From Actinomycetota bacterium (GTDB lineage Bacteria; Actinomycetota; Thermoleophilia; Gaiellales; F1-60-MAGs149): a DNA stretch of 50,189 bases. The notes under the pieces are model-generated. The model was not told the DNA's origin. It saw only the letters and a program-made list of their open reading frames with translations, and made no database searches. This document shows, in pieces, positions 8,288-16,022 of this stretch (the stretch's first letter is position 1; each line of letters opens with the position of its first letter). The stretch is taken from NCBI GenBank assembly GCA_009885805.1, contig VFJZ01000024.1:1-50189 (forward strand). The letters are read 5' to 3'. The position numbers and the translations under genes were made by a program.

Positions 8288-8324
8288 GGTGGCGCTGAAG
8301 GTGCCCGGCACCTTCAGCGCCACC
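8288..8324. repeat. Perfect 37-bp palindrome (family A repeat, third copy)
   Basis: Two 18-bp arms, GGTGGCGCTGAAGGTGCC and its exact complement, are separated by a single C. The core is the same as the tandem copies at 1304-1391. It lies 8 bp after the stop of the secreted-protein gene and 25 bp before the pcrA promoter box, where it could terminate or insulate transcription. Confidence 0.85.
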
Positions 8325-8348
8325 GCGGGTGCGTTTACACCCCACTGG

Positions 8349-8354
8349 TACCCT
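8349..8354 (+). promoter_or_regulatory. TACCCT box 10 nt before pcrA ATG
   Basis: A TANNNT hexamer directly after the palindrome and 10 nt before ATG 8365. There is no Shine-Dalgarno between it and the start, so a leaderless pcrA mRNA is expected. Confidence 0.4.
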
Positions 8355-8364
8355 GCAGCTCTCG

Positions 8365-10611
8365 ATGCCCGACGGTCTCCTCGACGAGCTGAACCCCGAG
8401 CAGCGTCGAGCTGTCGAGACCGCGCACGGCGCCGTCCTGATCGTCGCCGGCGCCGGCTCGGGGAAGACGCGGGTCCTGACGCACCGGATCGCACACCTCG
8501 TCCGCGAGCATCGCGTCGCCCCGCACGCGATCCTCGCGATCACGTTCACGAACCGCGCTGCCCGCGAAATGGTGGAGCGGGTCGAGGGGCTGCTCGGCGG
8601 CCGCAGCCGTGGGATGTGGGTGATGACCTTCCACGCCGCCTGTGCACGGATTCTCCGGGCCGAGGCTGAGCGGATCGGGTTCCGGCCCGGCTTCACGATC
8701 TACGACCAGGCCGACCAGGTGCGGGTCGTTCGCGACGTCCTGGAGGACGAGCTGGAGAAGGACCCGAAGCGCTATCCGCCGCGAGGCATCCACGCGAAGA
8801 TCTCGGACGCGAAGAACCGCATGATCGGGCCGGAGCAGTTTGCGGCCGAGGTCTCGGGGTTCTTCGATCAGACGGTCTCCGACGTGTACGGCCGCTACCA
8901 GCGCCGGCTCGCGGCAGCCGGTGCGATGGACTTCGATGACCTGCTCGTCCACGCCGTTCGTCTGCTCGAGGACGTCCCTGACGTCCGTGAGCGCTGGCAG
9001 ACGCGGTTCGGACACGTCCTGGTCGACGAGTACCAGGACACGAACCACGCCCAGTATCGGTTCGTGCGGGCGCTGTCGCAGACGCACGGCAACGTCTGCG
9101 TCGTCGGCGACTCCGATCAGTCGATCTACTCGTGGCGCGGCGCGGACATCCGCAACATCCTCGACTTCGAGCGCGACTATCCGAACGCGGTCGTCGTCCG
9201 TCTGGAGCAGAACTACCGCTCCACGCAGAAGATCCTCGACGCCGCGAACGGCGTCATCGACCACAACGCGCAGCGCCAGCCGAAGCGTCTCTGGTCCGAT
9301 CTCGGCGCCGGTGACCCGGTGCGGATCGTGGAGTGCGAGGACGAGCAGGGCGAGGCGCGTCTCGTCGTCGGGGAGATCGCCCGGCTGCTCGACGATGGTC
9401 ACGCCGCGTCCGAGGTCGCCGTCTTCTACCGGATCAATGCACAGTCCCGCGTGATCGAGGACGTGCTTCGCCGGCACGATCTGCCCTATCAGGTCGTGGG
9501 CGGCCTGCGCTTCTACGACCGGGCGGAGGTGAAGGACGCGCTCGCGTACCTGCAGGCGCTGATCAACCCGGCGGACGCCGTCGCAATCCGCCGCATCATC
9601 AACGCTCCACGTCGCGGCATCGGCGACACCACCGTTTCCCGGCTCATCCAGCACGCTCAGGCAATGGGCATCACCCTCCGCGACGCCGTACGGGAGGCGG
9701 AGGACGTCCTGCCGACCACTGCCGCGAGGCGCTCGGTCGCCCGCTTCGGCGCGCTGCTCGACCGACTCGGCGAGCTCGTCGAGGGCAGCCGCGTCGCGCC
9801 GCTCCTCGAACGGGTCCTCGACGACTCCGGCTACCGGGAGGTGCTGCGCGAGGAGCGGACGGTCGAGGCGCGCGGCCGCCTGGAGAATCTCGACGAGCTG
9901 GTCAACGTCGCCCACGAGTTCGATGCGCGGGAGGAGGGAGGCGGCCTCGAGGCATTCCTCCAGGAGCTGTCGCTGGTCTCCGACGCCGACGAGGACGAGC
10001 ACGCGACGCGATCGCTCGTGACCCTGATGACGCTGCATACGGCGAAGGGGCTGGAGTTCCCGGTCGTGTTCCTGGTCGGACTCGAGGACGGCGTCTTCCC
10101 CCATCAGCGCGCGATCGAGGAGGCGAACCTGGAGGAGGAGCGGCGTCTCTGCTACGTCGGCATGACCCGCGCCCGCCAGCGGCTGACCCTCACCTACTGT
10201 CGCAGCCGGATGCTGTTCGGCGTCCGGAACCAGAATCCGCCATCCCTGTTCCTGACCGAGATCCCAGCCGAAGTCGTCGAGCACGAACGGCAGCGCCCGG
10301 CGTTCAGCGCAGCTGGCCGCCGGGCGCCGGCAACGGCGGCGTTCGCCCCGGGGCGCGCTGGCTTCGAGCGTCAGCGCGAGCGCGGCTTCGGGAACCTCGC
10401 GCCGGCGGCCGCAATCACCCGCCCGGCGCCCGTCCGCCCGCGCGAGGACCGTGACGTCCCGCTGCTCGCTACCGGCGACACGGTGAAGCACGCGAAGTGG
10501 GGCGAAGGCATCGTGACCGGGATCCGCAGTGCCGAGGAGATCGTCGTCCGATTCCCCGAGCAGGGCGAGAAGACGCTGCACGTGCGGTACGCACCGATCG
10601 AGAAGATCTGA
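8365..10611 (+). CDS. pcrA: UvrD/PcrA-type ATP-dependent DNA helicase
   Basis: 748 residues, normal for PcrA/UvrD superfamily-1 3'-5' helicases that act in nucleotide excision repair, replication restart and removal of RecA. It has the Q-motif (LNPEQRRAV), Walker A VAGAGSGKT (28-35), TFTNRAAREM (Ia), VDEYQDTN (II), GDSDQSIYSWRGA (III), QNYRST (IV), TLMTLHTAKGLEF (V) and VGMTRARQRL (VI). The C-terminal Tudor-like segment (GDTVKHAKWGEGIVTGI) is typical of PcrA and contacts RNA polymerase. ATG 8365 is preferred over an upstream GTG because homologues begin just before LNPEQ and the promoter box sits between them. Confidence 0.95.
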   Translation: MPDGLLDELNPEQRRAVETAHGAVLIVAGAGSGKTRVLTHRIAHLVREHRVAPHAILAITFTNRAAREMVERVEGLLGGRSRGMWVMTFHAACARILRAEAERIGFRPGFTIYDQADQVRVVRDVLEDELEKDPKRYPPRGIHAKISDAKNRMIGPEQFAAEVSGFFDQTVSDVYGRYQRRLAAAGAMDFDDLLVHAVRLLEDVPDVRERWQTRFGHVLVDEYQDTNHAQYRFVRALSQTHGNVCVVGDSDQSIYSWRGADIRNILDFERDYPNAVVVRLEQNYRSTQKILDAANGVIDHNAQRQPKRLWSDLGAGDPVRIVECEDEQGEARLVVGEIARLLDDGHAASEVAVFYRINAQSRVIEDVLRRHDLPYQVVGGLRFYDRAEVKDALAYLQALINPADAVAIRRIINAPRRGIGDTTVSRLIQHAQAMGITLRDAVREAEDVLPTTAARRSVARFGALLDRLGELVEGSRVAPLLERVLDDSGYREVLREERTVEARGRLENLDELVNVAHEFDAREEGGGLEAFLQELSLVSDADEDEHATRSLVTLMTLHTAKGLEFPVVFLVGLEDGVFPHQRAIEEANLEEERRLCYVGMTRARQRLTLTYCRSRMLFGVRNQNPPSLFLTEIPAEVVEHERQRPAFSAAGRRAPATAAFAPGRAGFERQRERGFGNLAPAAAITRPAPVRPREDRDVPLLATGDTVKHAKWGEGIVTGIRSAEEIVVRFPEQGEKTLHVRYAPIEKI

Positions 10612-10640
10612 GCCTGGCCGCTGCTATCATGCGGCTTCCG

Positions 10641-10713
10641 GGGCGGTTAGCTCAGTTGGTAGAGCACTAGCTCGACAAGCTAGGGGTCACTGGTTCGAGC
10701 CCAGTACCGCCCA
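10641..10713 (+). tRNA. tRNA-Val (GAC) with C at position 33
   Basis: A complete cloverleaf. The acceptor stem is GGGCGGT/ACCGCCC with discriminator A. The D stem is GCTC/GAGC with AGTTGGTA in the loop. The anticodon stem is CTAGC/GCTAG with loop TCGACAA. The variable loop is GGGTC, and the T stem is ACTGG/CCAGT with loop TTCGAGC. The anticodon is GAC (valine), and discriminator A73 fits Val. CCA is not encoded (TCC follows). The residue before the anticodon is C rather than the nearly universal U33. Confidence 0.93.
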
Positions 10714-10905
10714 TCCGTTGCAGCGCAACGGGTTGAGCATCGTCAAGGGTCCGGCTCCAGACACGACCCGCGGCACACTCACGGCACAAACGAACGCGAC
10801 GACGCCATCGCCGAGCGTCGTCTCGGACGGCTCTACATGCACCTAGCGAGCGAGCGGGCGCCCGGCTGACCGACGGGGGGGCCTCCAGACCACCGATCGC
10901 CAGCC
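10714..10905. other. Gene-free stretch after tRNA-Val
   Basis: I see no convincing coding region, hairpin terminator or integrase in these bases. Short open frames on both strands here are low-complexity or read through the tRNA. Together with the channel fragment and IS remnant that follow, it looks like decayed DNA accumulated at a tRNA 3' flank. Confidence 0.5.
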
Positions 10906-11060
10906 AGCAAGAGGCCGCTCTGGCTGCGCCAGCATCTGCTCGATACGGCGATCGTGGTGCTGACGCCGCCGTTCGCGCCAGCCGTGCTGCAGCTGTTCCG
11001 GGGCGCGCGGCTGCTGAGACTCGTCCGGCTCCTGCGGCTGCTGCGGCTCGCCCGCACGCC
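10906..11060 (+). pseudogene. Fragment of a voltage-gated (potassium) ion channel
   Basis: Read in frame with base 10906, the sequence gives LWLRQHLLDTAIVVLTPP followed by FAPAVLQLFRGARLL and then RLVRLLRLLRLAR. This is the S3-S4 region of a prokaryotic voltage-gated channel: a hydrophobic S3 ending in VVLTPPF and an S4 helix with arginine every third residue. There is no S1-S2, no pore loop (TVGYGD) and no S5/S6 in any frame nearby. The IS21-type element begins about 60 bp downstream. I conclude that a channel gene was truncated here and only one segment survives. Confidence 0.55.
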
Positions 11061-11122
11061 TGGACGTCGACAGTCGGGATCGTGCCAACGCCGCGGCCCG
11101 GGGCGGCGTCCCCCGTGTCGGC

Positions 11123-11603
11123 GCCGGTTGAAAACTGACCCCGTTCTGCCGGTTCAATTTCGACCCCGTTGGGCGGGGTTGGCCGGTGTGGTGTCGATCC
11201 TGCTCGCCGTCGGCGAGGCAAGGGAGGGGTCGGGTGCTCGGTGTGGAGGAGTGAGCAGATGTCCGGCCGCTGCATCTCCTGAGGGCTGGTCGATCAAGCG
11301 GATCTGCCGGGAGCGGGGCATCGCGGGTGACAAGAGCAGCGAGCTGAGCGCCGAGCTGGTGTTCTTGTGTCGCGCCCTGAAGGCGCCGTCGCTCGCGCGC
11401 GGTGCCGCGGCTCAGCCGCAAAGGCGACTCCTACCGCCTCCGAGACCGCGACTTCGGGCGTCGTCCCACCCCCACGACCTGACCCGCCGCGTCGGGCGTG
11501 TTCTCCGCTCGGCCCTACGGGCTCCGCTCCGAACACGCCCGACGCGACCCGACCCCCAGGGGTCAGATTTCAACCGGCAGAAAGGGGTCAACTTTCGACC
11601 GGC
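11123..11603 (+). mobile_element. Decayed IS21-family insertion sequence (istA/istB remnants, 481 bp)
   Basis: Terminal inverted repeats of 45 bp occupy 11123-11167 and 11559-11603; 37 of 45 positions match after reverse complementing. Both contain GACCCC and TTCTGCCGGTT blocks. Inside are an IstA-like start at GTG 11234 (VLGVEE, then TGA where Trp is expected, then ADVR), which continues after a frameshift as EGWSIKRICRERGIA. An IstB-like N-terminus (ELSAELVFLCRALKAPSLAR, about 11341-11400) and an IstB-like C-terminus (SRKGDSYRLRDRDFGRRPT, ending at TGA 11480-11482) follow. Most of both genes is deleted, so the element cannot move by itself. No target duplication is evident. Confidence 0.8.
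11488..11546. repeat. Large hairpin inside the IS21 remnant
   Basis: Perfect 16-bp arms CGCGTCGGGCGTGTTC (11488-11503) and GAACACGCCCGACGCG (11531-11546) with a 27-nt loop, directly after the istB stop and before the right terminal repeat. Its position suits the element's own transcription terminator, or a fold-back that protects against read-through. Confidence 0.8.
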
Positions 11604-11621
11604 CTTGACAACGGCCCTGGG

Positions 11622-13256
11622 TCAACGCCCGGTGAGGCTGAAGCGGTTGACCAGCTCCTGCAGGCTCTCGGCGGTCCTGGCGAGCTCGTCGGCGCTTGCG
11701 GCGATCTCCTCCGTCGACGCGCTCGTCTCCTGCGAGGAGGCGGACACCTGCTCGGCGCTGGCGCTCGTCGACTCGGCGACCGATGCGACCTCGTCGAGCG
11801 TCGTCGCGACGCCGCTGATGCCCTCGGTGATCGTGCGGAACGCGCTCAGCGCCTCCTCGTTGACGACGCGCACGGCCTCGCTGCTGGCCGTCTGGATCTC
11901 CCCGATCAGCTCCGAGATCGAGCCGGCCGCCTGCTGGGACTCCTCCGCCAGCTTCCGGACCTCCTCAGCGACGACGGCGAAGCCGCGCCCCTGCTCGCCG
12001 GCGCGCGCCGCCTCGATCGCGGCGTTCAGCGCCAACAGGTTCGTCTGCTCGGCGATCCCGGTAATCGCCGCGACGATGCCGGTGATGCGCGCCGACTTTT
12101 CGGCCAGCTCGTTCATCACCGTGACCATGCGCTGCGCCGTCGCCTCGCCCGACCGCGCCGTCTCCTGCGCGATCGTGGAGGATCCGCGGGCTTCGCCGAT
12201 CAGCTGCGACTGGCGCTCCGCGCCCTCGGCGACGCTGCTCACGGCGAGGGCGATCTCGCCGACCGCGCGGCCGGCCTCCGTGCTCGTCGCCGAGAGCTGC
12301 TCTGACGAGCTGCTGGCGGTCTCCACGACCGCCTGGAGCTCGCCGACGAGGGCGCGCAGGTTCGTGATCATCGTCGCGAACGCGTTGCCGAGGCGGTCCT
12401 GGGGCGAGCGCGCCGTCACTTCCACCGACAGGTCGCCGTCGGCGATCCGGTCGGCGACGGCGGCGGTCTCGCCCAGGTGGTCGATCATCTGGGTGAAGGC
12501 CGCTGCCAGCTGACCGATCTCGTCGCGGTTCGTGACGTCCACGGACTGGCCGACATCGCCCTCCGCGATCGCTGTCGCCGCTACCAGCATCTTCTTCAGG
12601 CCACTGGTGATGCGGCCCGAGAGTACGAACGCGATGGCGCCACCGGCGATCAGCGCTGCCAGGATCAGCGCTATAGAGACCAGTAGCAGCCGCTTGTACG
12701 TGTCATTGATCCTGATGTCCGACTTGTGTGCGAGCTCGGTCTTCGAGTCGAAGAGGGCCCCGAACGACTCGGCGACCTTCCCGAACTCGGGGAGCACCTT
12801 TTCCTTCCAGAGCGCGAAGGTCTCATCCTGCGAGGCGCCCTCGTCAGTGCTCTTCAACACCTCGTCGCGCGCGGCCTCGAATCCCTTGATGTGCTCTTGG
12901 AGGGTCGCGTACAGCTGTTTGGCCTTCTCGGTTTGCAGCGAATTGGCGACTAGACCCAGGTTTTCTTCTATCAGCTTGTCGTTCTCGGCCATCTTTTCGT
13001 AGGTCTTGGCCTTGAGGTCCGGGTCCTGCTCGATCAGCAGGCTCAGCGCCAACGCGCGGTCTTCGTTCGCCTTCGCACGCGCGATGCCGAGTTCCTTCAG
13101 CGGTACGGTGGCGAACTCGTACATTTTTGCCGCCTCGGTGTTGACGGATCGCAGTCCGTAGACCCCGACGACGCCAACCACCACCATCAGCAGTAGGACG
13201 GTGGAGAATCCGGCGATCAACTTCGCCCTGATTCCGAGGTTCTTGAATCTACCCAC
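11622..13256 (-). CDS. Methyl-accepting chemotaxis protein
   Basis: 544 residues from GTG 13256, which has GAGAGGA 7 nt upstream. It has a short cytoplasmic start, TM1 ([20 protein letters not shown]), a roughly 160-residue helical periplasmic ligand domain of the 4HB_MCP type, and TM2 ([21 protein letters not shown]). A HAMP region with a second HAMP-like segment ([19 protein letters not shown]) follows, then the long cytoplasmic signalling hairpin. The kinase-contact tip is [20 protein letters not shown] followed by [20 protein letters not shown]. It lacks the C-terminal CheR-binding pentapeptide. The ligand is unknown. No other chemotaxis gene is nearby, but a sigma-28-type promoter precedes it, which implies motility control. 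Confidence 0.95.
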   Translation of the reverse strand: MGRFKNLGIRAKLIAGFSTVLLLMVVVGVVGVYGLRSVNTEAAKMYEFATVPLKELGIARAKANEDRALALSLLIEQDPDLKAKTYEKMAENDKLIEENLGLVANSLQTEKAKQLYATLQEHIKGFEAARDEVLKSTDEGASQDETFALWKEKVLPEFGKVAESFGALFDSKTELAHKSDIRINDTYKRLLLVSIALILAALIAGGAIAFVLSGRITSGLKKMLVAATAIAEGDVGQSVDVTNRDEIGQLAAAFTQMIDHLGETAAVADRIADGDLSVEVTARSPQDRLGNAFATMITNLRALVGELQAVVETASSSSEQLSATSTEAGRAVGEIALAVSSVAEGAERQSQLIGEARGSSTIAQETARSGEATAQRMVTVMNELAEKSARITGIVAAITGIAEQTNLLALNAAIEAARAGEQGRGFAVVAEEVRKLAEESQQAAGSISELIGEIQTASSEAVRVVNEEALSAFRTITEGISGVATTLDEVASVAESTSASAEQVSASSQETSASTEEIAASADELARTAESLQELVNRFSLTGR

Positions 13257-13340
13257 GACGACTCCTCTCGACTTGTCCGGCGAGCTGACCGTTGGCGCGT
13301 CGATCGCGGCTTCGGAACAGCCCACTCGGATCACGGGGTC

Positions 13341-13367
13341 TCATCGGCAGCAGCCCGAAAAACCTGA
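13341..13367 (-). promoter_or_regulatory. Sigma-28 (FliA/SigD)-type promoter of the chemoreceptor gene
   Basis: The minus strand reads TCAGGTTT at 13367-13360, an 11-nt spacer, then GCCGATGA at 13348-13341. The flagellar sigma consensus is TAAAGTTT-N11-GCCGATAA. Six of eight -35 bases, the exact spacer and seven of eight -10 bases match. It lies 84 bp before the GTG of the chemoreceptor, leaving a leader of about 75 nt that contains a ribosome binding site. Confidence 0.75.
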
Positions 13368-13508
13368 GAATGAGTTGTTGGGCGGACTGTTCGCTCGGGC
13401 GCATGAGCCGCCAGGCCGCTTCCTCCGAGCCGTAAGGCGGCGTCCCTTGACCGGTGTACCACCGGAGCCGTCGGCTCCTCCGGTGGAAACGGGCGGGACG
13501 GGAGTCCG
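13368..13508. other. Non-coding stretch with a GC-rich hairpin
   Basis: Contains a hairpin with arms CCACCGGA (13459-13466) and TCCGGTGG (13479-13486) and an inner GCCGTCGGC fold. No T-run follows on either strand. It may end transcription from the small upstream open frame or from the envelope genes. I could not match it to a known riboswitch. Confidence 0.4.
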
Positions 13509-13721
13509 CTACGCCAACGCGTGAGCGGCCGGCCCGATCAGGCCCGCTCCGACCAGTCCGACCAGCAGCCGGCGCACCCGACCTCCGTGGAACGATCCAA
13601 TCCTGGCCCGGCGCACTCTGCGTTCGTCCGCGCACCGTGTCAACCGCGGCTCCGGTGTCCGGTGCGATCGACGCGCGACGAGCGTGCGCACCAGTTCCGC
13701 CGTCTCGAGCCGCGCGCGCAC
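13509..13721 (-). CDS. Possible small membrane protein (70 aa, uncertain)
   Basis: A GTG-initiated frame of 70 residues. The first two thirds are arginine-rich (17 Arg by eye), and the C-terminus holds a single hydrophobic stretch, RRLLVGLVGAGLIGPAAHALA. It lies between the lytic transglycosylase-like gene and the chemoreceptor promoter on the same strand as both. It has no recognisable family, no clear ribosome binding site and no TANNNT box at a suitable distance. A chance open frame in GC-rich DNA is about as likely as a real small protein. Confidence 0.25.
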   Translation of the reverse strand: MRARLETAELVRTLVARRSHRTPEPRLTRCADERRVRRARIGSFHGGRVRRLLVGLVGAGLIGPAAHALA

Positions 13722-13781
13722 GTCGAGCGTCGACCGATGAAGACGACGCGGTCGAGATGGGGCTGGCCCGCTTGTCCCACG

Positions 13782-14456
13782 TCAGTCGTCGAGTTCGGCG
13801 AGGAGTCGCTCGGCCTCGACGTAGCGCGCTCCGCCCGGCGAGATCGCGGCGATGTACGGGTCGACGGCTGCCGTCGCCGGACGCTGGAAGCCACGGACGA
13901 CGGCCTGGGCGGGCGACGAGAACGAGCCACCTTCGATCACCTTGGCGTGTCCACGCAACGCGACCCGCGCATTCGTGACCGGGTCGACGAGGTCCGAAGC
14001 CGTGAGTCCCGCGCCTTCCCCGCCGCAGACGTTGAGCTGGAACAGGCCGTACGAGCAGAAGCCGTCGATGGCGCGAGGGTCGCCGGGACGTCGGTCGCCT
14101 CGAGTGGCCGGATCGAGGGTGCCGGCCGTCTCGACCAGCGCCACCGCGAGCGATCGGGCCGGATCGAGCCGCAGATCGAGGGCGAGATCACGGACGGTGC
14201 GCACCGGGTTCAACGCCCTCAGGGAGGGACTGACGAGCCGACCCGGGCCCTCCGGGGTCGCGCTCGCAACGGTGGTCGGGGCGGCGGTCGAGGTAAGGAC
14301 TCCGGCGAGGTCAGCCGACCGGTCGAGCGCAACGACGGCGAGGACAGACAGCAGCGCGATGCGGCCGAGGACGATCTGCCGACGGGCATGCGAACGGGGG
14401 ACGGGAGCGATCACCATGGCTGACGCACGCGACGGAGGCGCACAGCCTCCGGTCAT
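13782..14456 (-). CDS. Lytic transglycosylase-like (lysozyme-fold) exported protein
   Basis: 224 residues from ATG 14456; ATG 14417 is an in-frame alternative giving 211. It has an N-terminal signal anchor (IVLGRIALLSVLAVVALDRS), a short linker, and a domain with the SLT-like pattern: SLAVALVETAGTLDPATRG, where the ET pair holds the presumed catalytic Glu, and FCSYGLFQLNVCGG, which matches the YGLxQxN motif of goose-type/SLT lysozymes. It probably cleaves peptidoglycan outside the membrane. A perfect TATAGT box (14474-14469) lies 12 nt before ATG 14456, which favours that start. It follows two envelope-related genes on the same strand. Confidence 0.65.
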   Translation of the reverse strand: MTGGCAPPSRASAMVIAPVPRSHARRQIVLGRIALLSVLAVVALDRSADLAGVLTSTAAPTTVASATPEGPGRLVSPSLRALNPVRTVRDLALDLRLDPARSLAVALVETAGTLDPATRGDRRPGDPRAIDGFCSYGLFQLNVCGGEGAGLTASDLVDPVTNARVALRGHAKVIEGGSFSSPAQAVVRGFQRPATAAVDPYIAAISPGGARYVEAERLLAELDD

Positions 14457-14468
14457 CGCGCGCCGCGC

Positions 14469-14474
14469 ACTATA
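14469..14474 (-). promoter_or_regulatory. TATAGT -10 box for the transglycosylase-like gene
   Basis: The minus strand reads TATAGT, 12 nt upstream of ATG 14456, in the 40-bp gap after the preceding gene. It is the most AT-rich promoter box in this region. No -35 element is obvious. Confidence 0.45.
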
Positions 14475-14496
14475 GAGCTTCGTTGGTTCGCCGACG

Positions 14497-15075
14497 CTAC
14501 GAGATCGTGGCGAGAAGATCGCCAAACGACTCCCGGACGAGTGGGTCGAACTCCGTCGGCAGCAGTCCATCGGCCGCGGCGTAGTCACGGAGATGGACGA
14601 GGAGCGCCGACAGTTCCAGCTCGCGCATCGGGTCGAGGGCGCGGTCGCGAGCCAGTTTCTCGAGCTCCCAGAGGTTCCAGCGCACCGTCGGCGGCGGCTC
14701 CGGCGGCGCCTCGTGCCGGACCCGCGGCAGACGACCGAAGCGCGGGCCACCGCCGGGGCGGTCGGCGTCATCGTCAGGGTCGCCCACCACCGGCGCCGAG
14801 AGCGGGCGCGCGCGCGCGACGACCTCGCGAGCCGGTGGCCCTGACCCCGGGCGGTGCGGGGCGTTCACCCGTGCCCGGATCGCGACATCGGCGGCGGTTC
14901 GCACGCGGTCTTCGGCCCGGGAGCCGACCACCTCGGCGCAGGCGGCGAGGAGCCACGCGACGAGCACCGCCACGACGATGCCGGGTGTGGGGATGTCCGC
15001 CACCCACGCCAGCAGCGCAATCACGACGATGAACGCCGCCTCGGCGGCGACCCGGCTGACGCGCCGGCCGGTCAC
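14497..15075 (-). CDS. Two-TM membrane protein of unknown function
   Basis: 192 residues. The N-terminus has two adjacent hydrophobic helices, AAFIVVIALLAWVADIPTPG and IVVAVLVAWLLAACAEVVGS, then an Arg/Pro-rich linker and an acidic C-terminal helical part. That part (WNLWELEKLARDRALDPMRE, then LELSALLVHLRDYAAADGLLP) ends in FDPLVRESFGDLLATIS. I recognise no named family. The GTG start overlaps the stop of the coiled-coil gene (GTGA), so the two are translationally coupled. With the transglycosylase-like gene downstream, a role in cell-envelope organisation is a reasonable inference, no more. Confidence 0.7.
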   Translation of the reverse strand: MTGRRVSRVAAEAAFIVVIALLAWVADIPTPGIVVAVLVAWLLAACAEVVGSRAEDRVRTAADVAIRARVNAPHRPGSGPPAREVVARARPLSAPVVGDPDDDADRPGGGPRFGRLPRVRHEAPPEPPPTVRWNLWELEKLARDRALDPMRELELSALLVHLRDYAAADGLLPTEFDPLVRESFGDLLATIS

Positions 15076-15938
15076 GCGGGCTGGTCACCGCCGTCATCGG
15101 CAGGCGGCGGCGTGTCGGCGGGATCGTCGGCCGCTGCCGGTCGCTTCGCAGCCGGTCTTGCTGCGGGCTTCGCAGGCGCCTTGGGCGCCGCTGCTGACTG
15201 CCCACCGGGGGCTGGACCGGCGAGGGCGCGCGCCGCAACGACGATTGCCTCGATCGCCTCCGCGACGCCTTTCTCGCCGCGGCCAGCTGCTCCGAGCACC
15301 TGCTCGGCGCCGGCCCGCGCCCGTTCGGTGATGACGTCGGCCTGTGCGCGCGCCCAGTCGAGCACCTGGTCGACCTCGATCCGCGCCGAGTTCGTGAGCT
15401 CGACCGACTGCGCCCGCGAGCGCTCGCGCAACTGCTCCGCGGCGGCCTTCGCCTCGGACATCTGCTGGGCGCCGGTCTGCTTGGCCTTTCCGATCGTGTC
15501 CTTCGCCTCCCGGCGCGCCTCGTTGAGCGTCTCGGACGCCTGGCGCTCGATCTCGGTGCGGTAGCGCTTCGTCTCGGTGTTCTGTTCATCGAGGCGCGCA
15601 TAGCCCTCGCGGATCTCGGCCTCCGCCAGCGCCAACTGACGCGCCGCCGTCTCCTGCGCACTTCGCTCGAGCCCGTCGGCGAAGTCGGCGGCGGCCCGGA
15701 TCAGGTGAAGCGCGTCCATCCGCCCACCGTGGCCGATGGGCTCCGCCGGTCCGCCGCGCGGCGCCGACTGCAGGACTCGCAGCTGCGCCTGATACCACGT
15801 GAGCTGACGACGGAAGGCGTCGAACGCCTCCGCCACCTTGTCACGGTCAAACCCCTCCGCTGCGAATGGCAGCTCCTCGAGCCGGGGCACGCGTACGAGC
15901 GGCGCCTGTGGCTCGCCGTGTTGCGGATCGGTCGACAT
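15072..15938 (-). CDS. DivIVA-like long coiled-coil protein
   Basis: 288 residues from ATG 15938, which has GGAGGGAGGG upstream. The N-terminal segment GFDRDKVAEAFDAFRRQLTW resembles the DivIVA membrane-binding/start region (GYDxxEVDxFL pattern). Residues ~75-215 form a long heptad-rich helix (ADFADGLERSAQETAARQLA through LTNSARIEVDQVLDWARAQA). The C-terminus is a disordered Ala/Pro/Lys tail. DivIVA proteins mark curved membranes, poles and septa and recruit wall-synthesis factors. Here the coupled neighbours are a 2-TM protein and a transglycosylase-like enzyme, which fits. The match is by pattern only; another coiled-coil scaffold is possible. Confidence 0.6.
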   Translation of the reverse strand: MSTDPQHGEPQAPLVRVPRLEELPFAAEGFDRDKVAEAFDAFRRQLTWYQAQLRVLQSAPRGGPAEPIGHGGRMDALHLIRAAADFADGLERSAQETAARQLALAEAEIREGYARLDEQNTETKRYRTEIERQASETLNEARREAKDTIGKAKQTGAQQMSEAKAAAEQLRERSRAQSVELTNSARIEVDQVLDWARAQADVITERARAGAEQVLGAAGRGEKGVAEAIEAIVVAARALAGPAPGGQSAAAPKAPAKPAARPAAKRPAAADDPADTPPPADDGGDQPA

Positions 15939-16022
15939 CCTCACCCTCCCTCCGGTTCGATACTGGATTATGACGGTAGCGGGTGCGTCGGCTCCGAGGC
16001 GGCGCCGATCCGTTCAGCGCGG

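Noticed and set aside
8335-10581. 748-residue minus-strand open frame opposite pcrA, and the 757-residue frame opposite the GSDH gene (39408-41681)
   Set aside because: Both mirror real genes codon for codon and show no fold-like pattern.
10667-11275. Minus-strand frame ending GGTGLEPVTPSLSS
   Set aside because: The C-terminus is simply the reverse reading of the tRNA-Val T-arm and anticodon arm, a common false annotation.
10954-12513. 519-residue plus-strand frame spanning channel fragment, IS relic and antisense of the chemoreceptor
   Set aside because: Chimeric by position; only the first ~45 residues resemble a protein (the channel fragment).
13368-13508. Possible c-di-GMP or c-di-AMP riboswitch upstream of the chemoreceptor or transglycosylase-like gene
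   Set aside because: The hairpin and conserved-looking GC blocks do not contain the key GEMM or ydaO consensus nucleotides on either strand.
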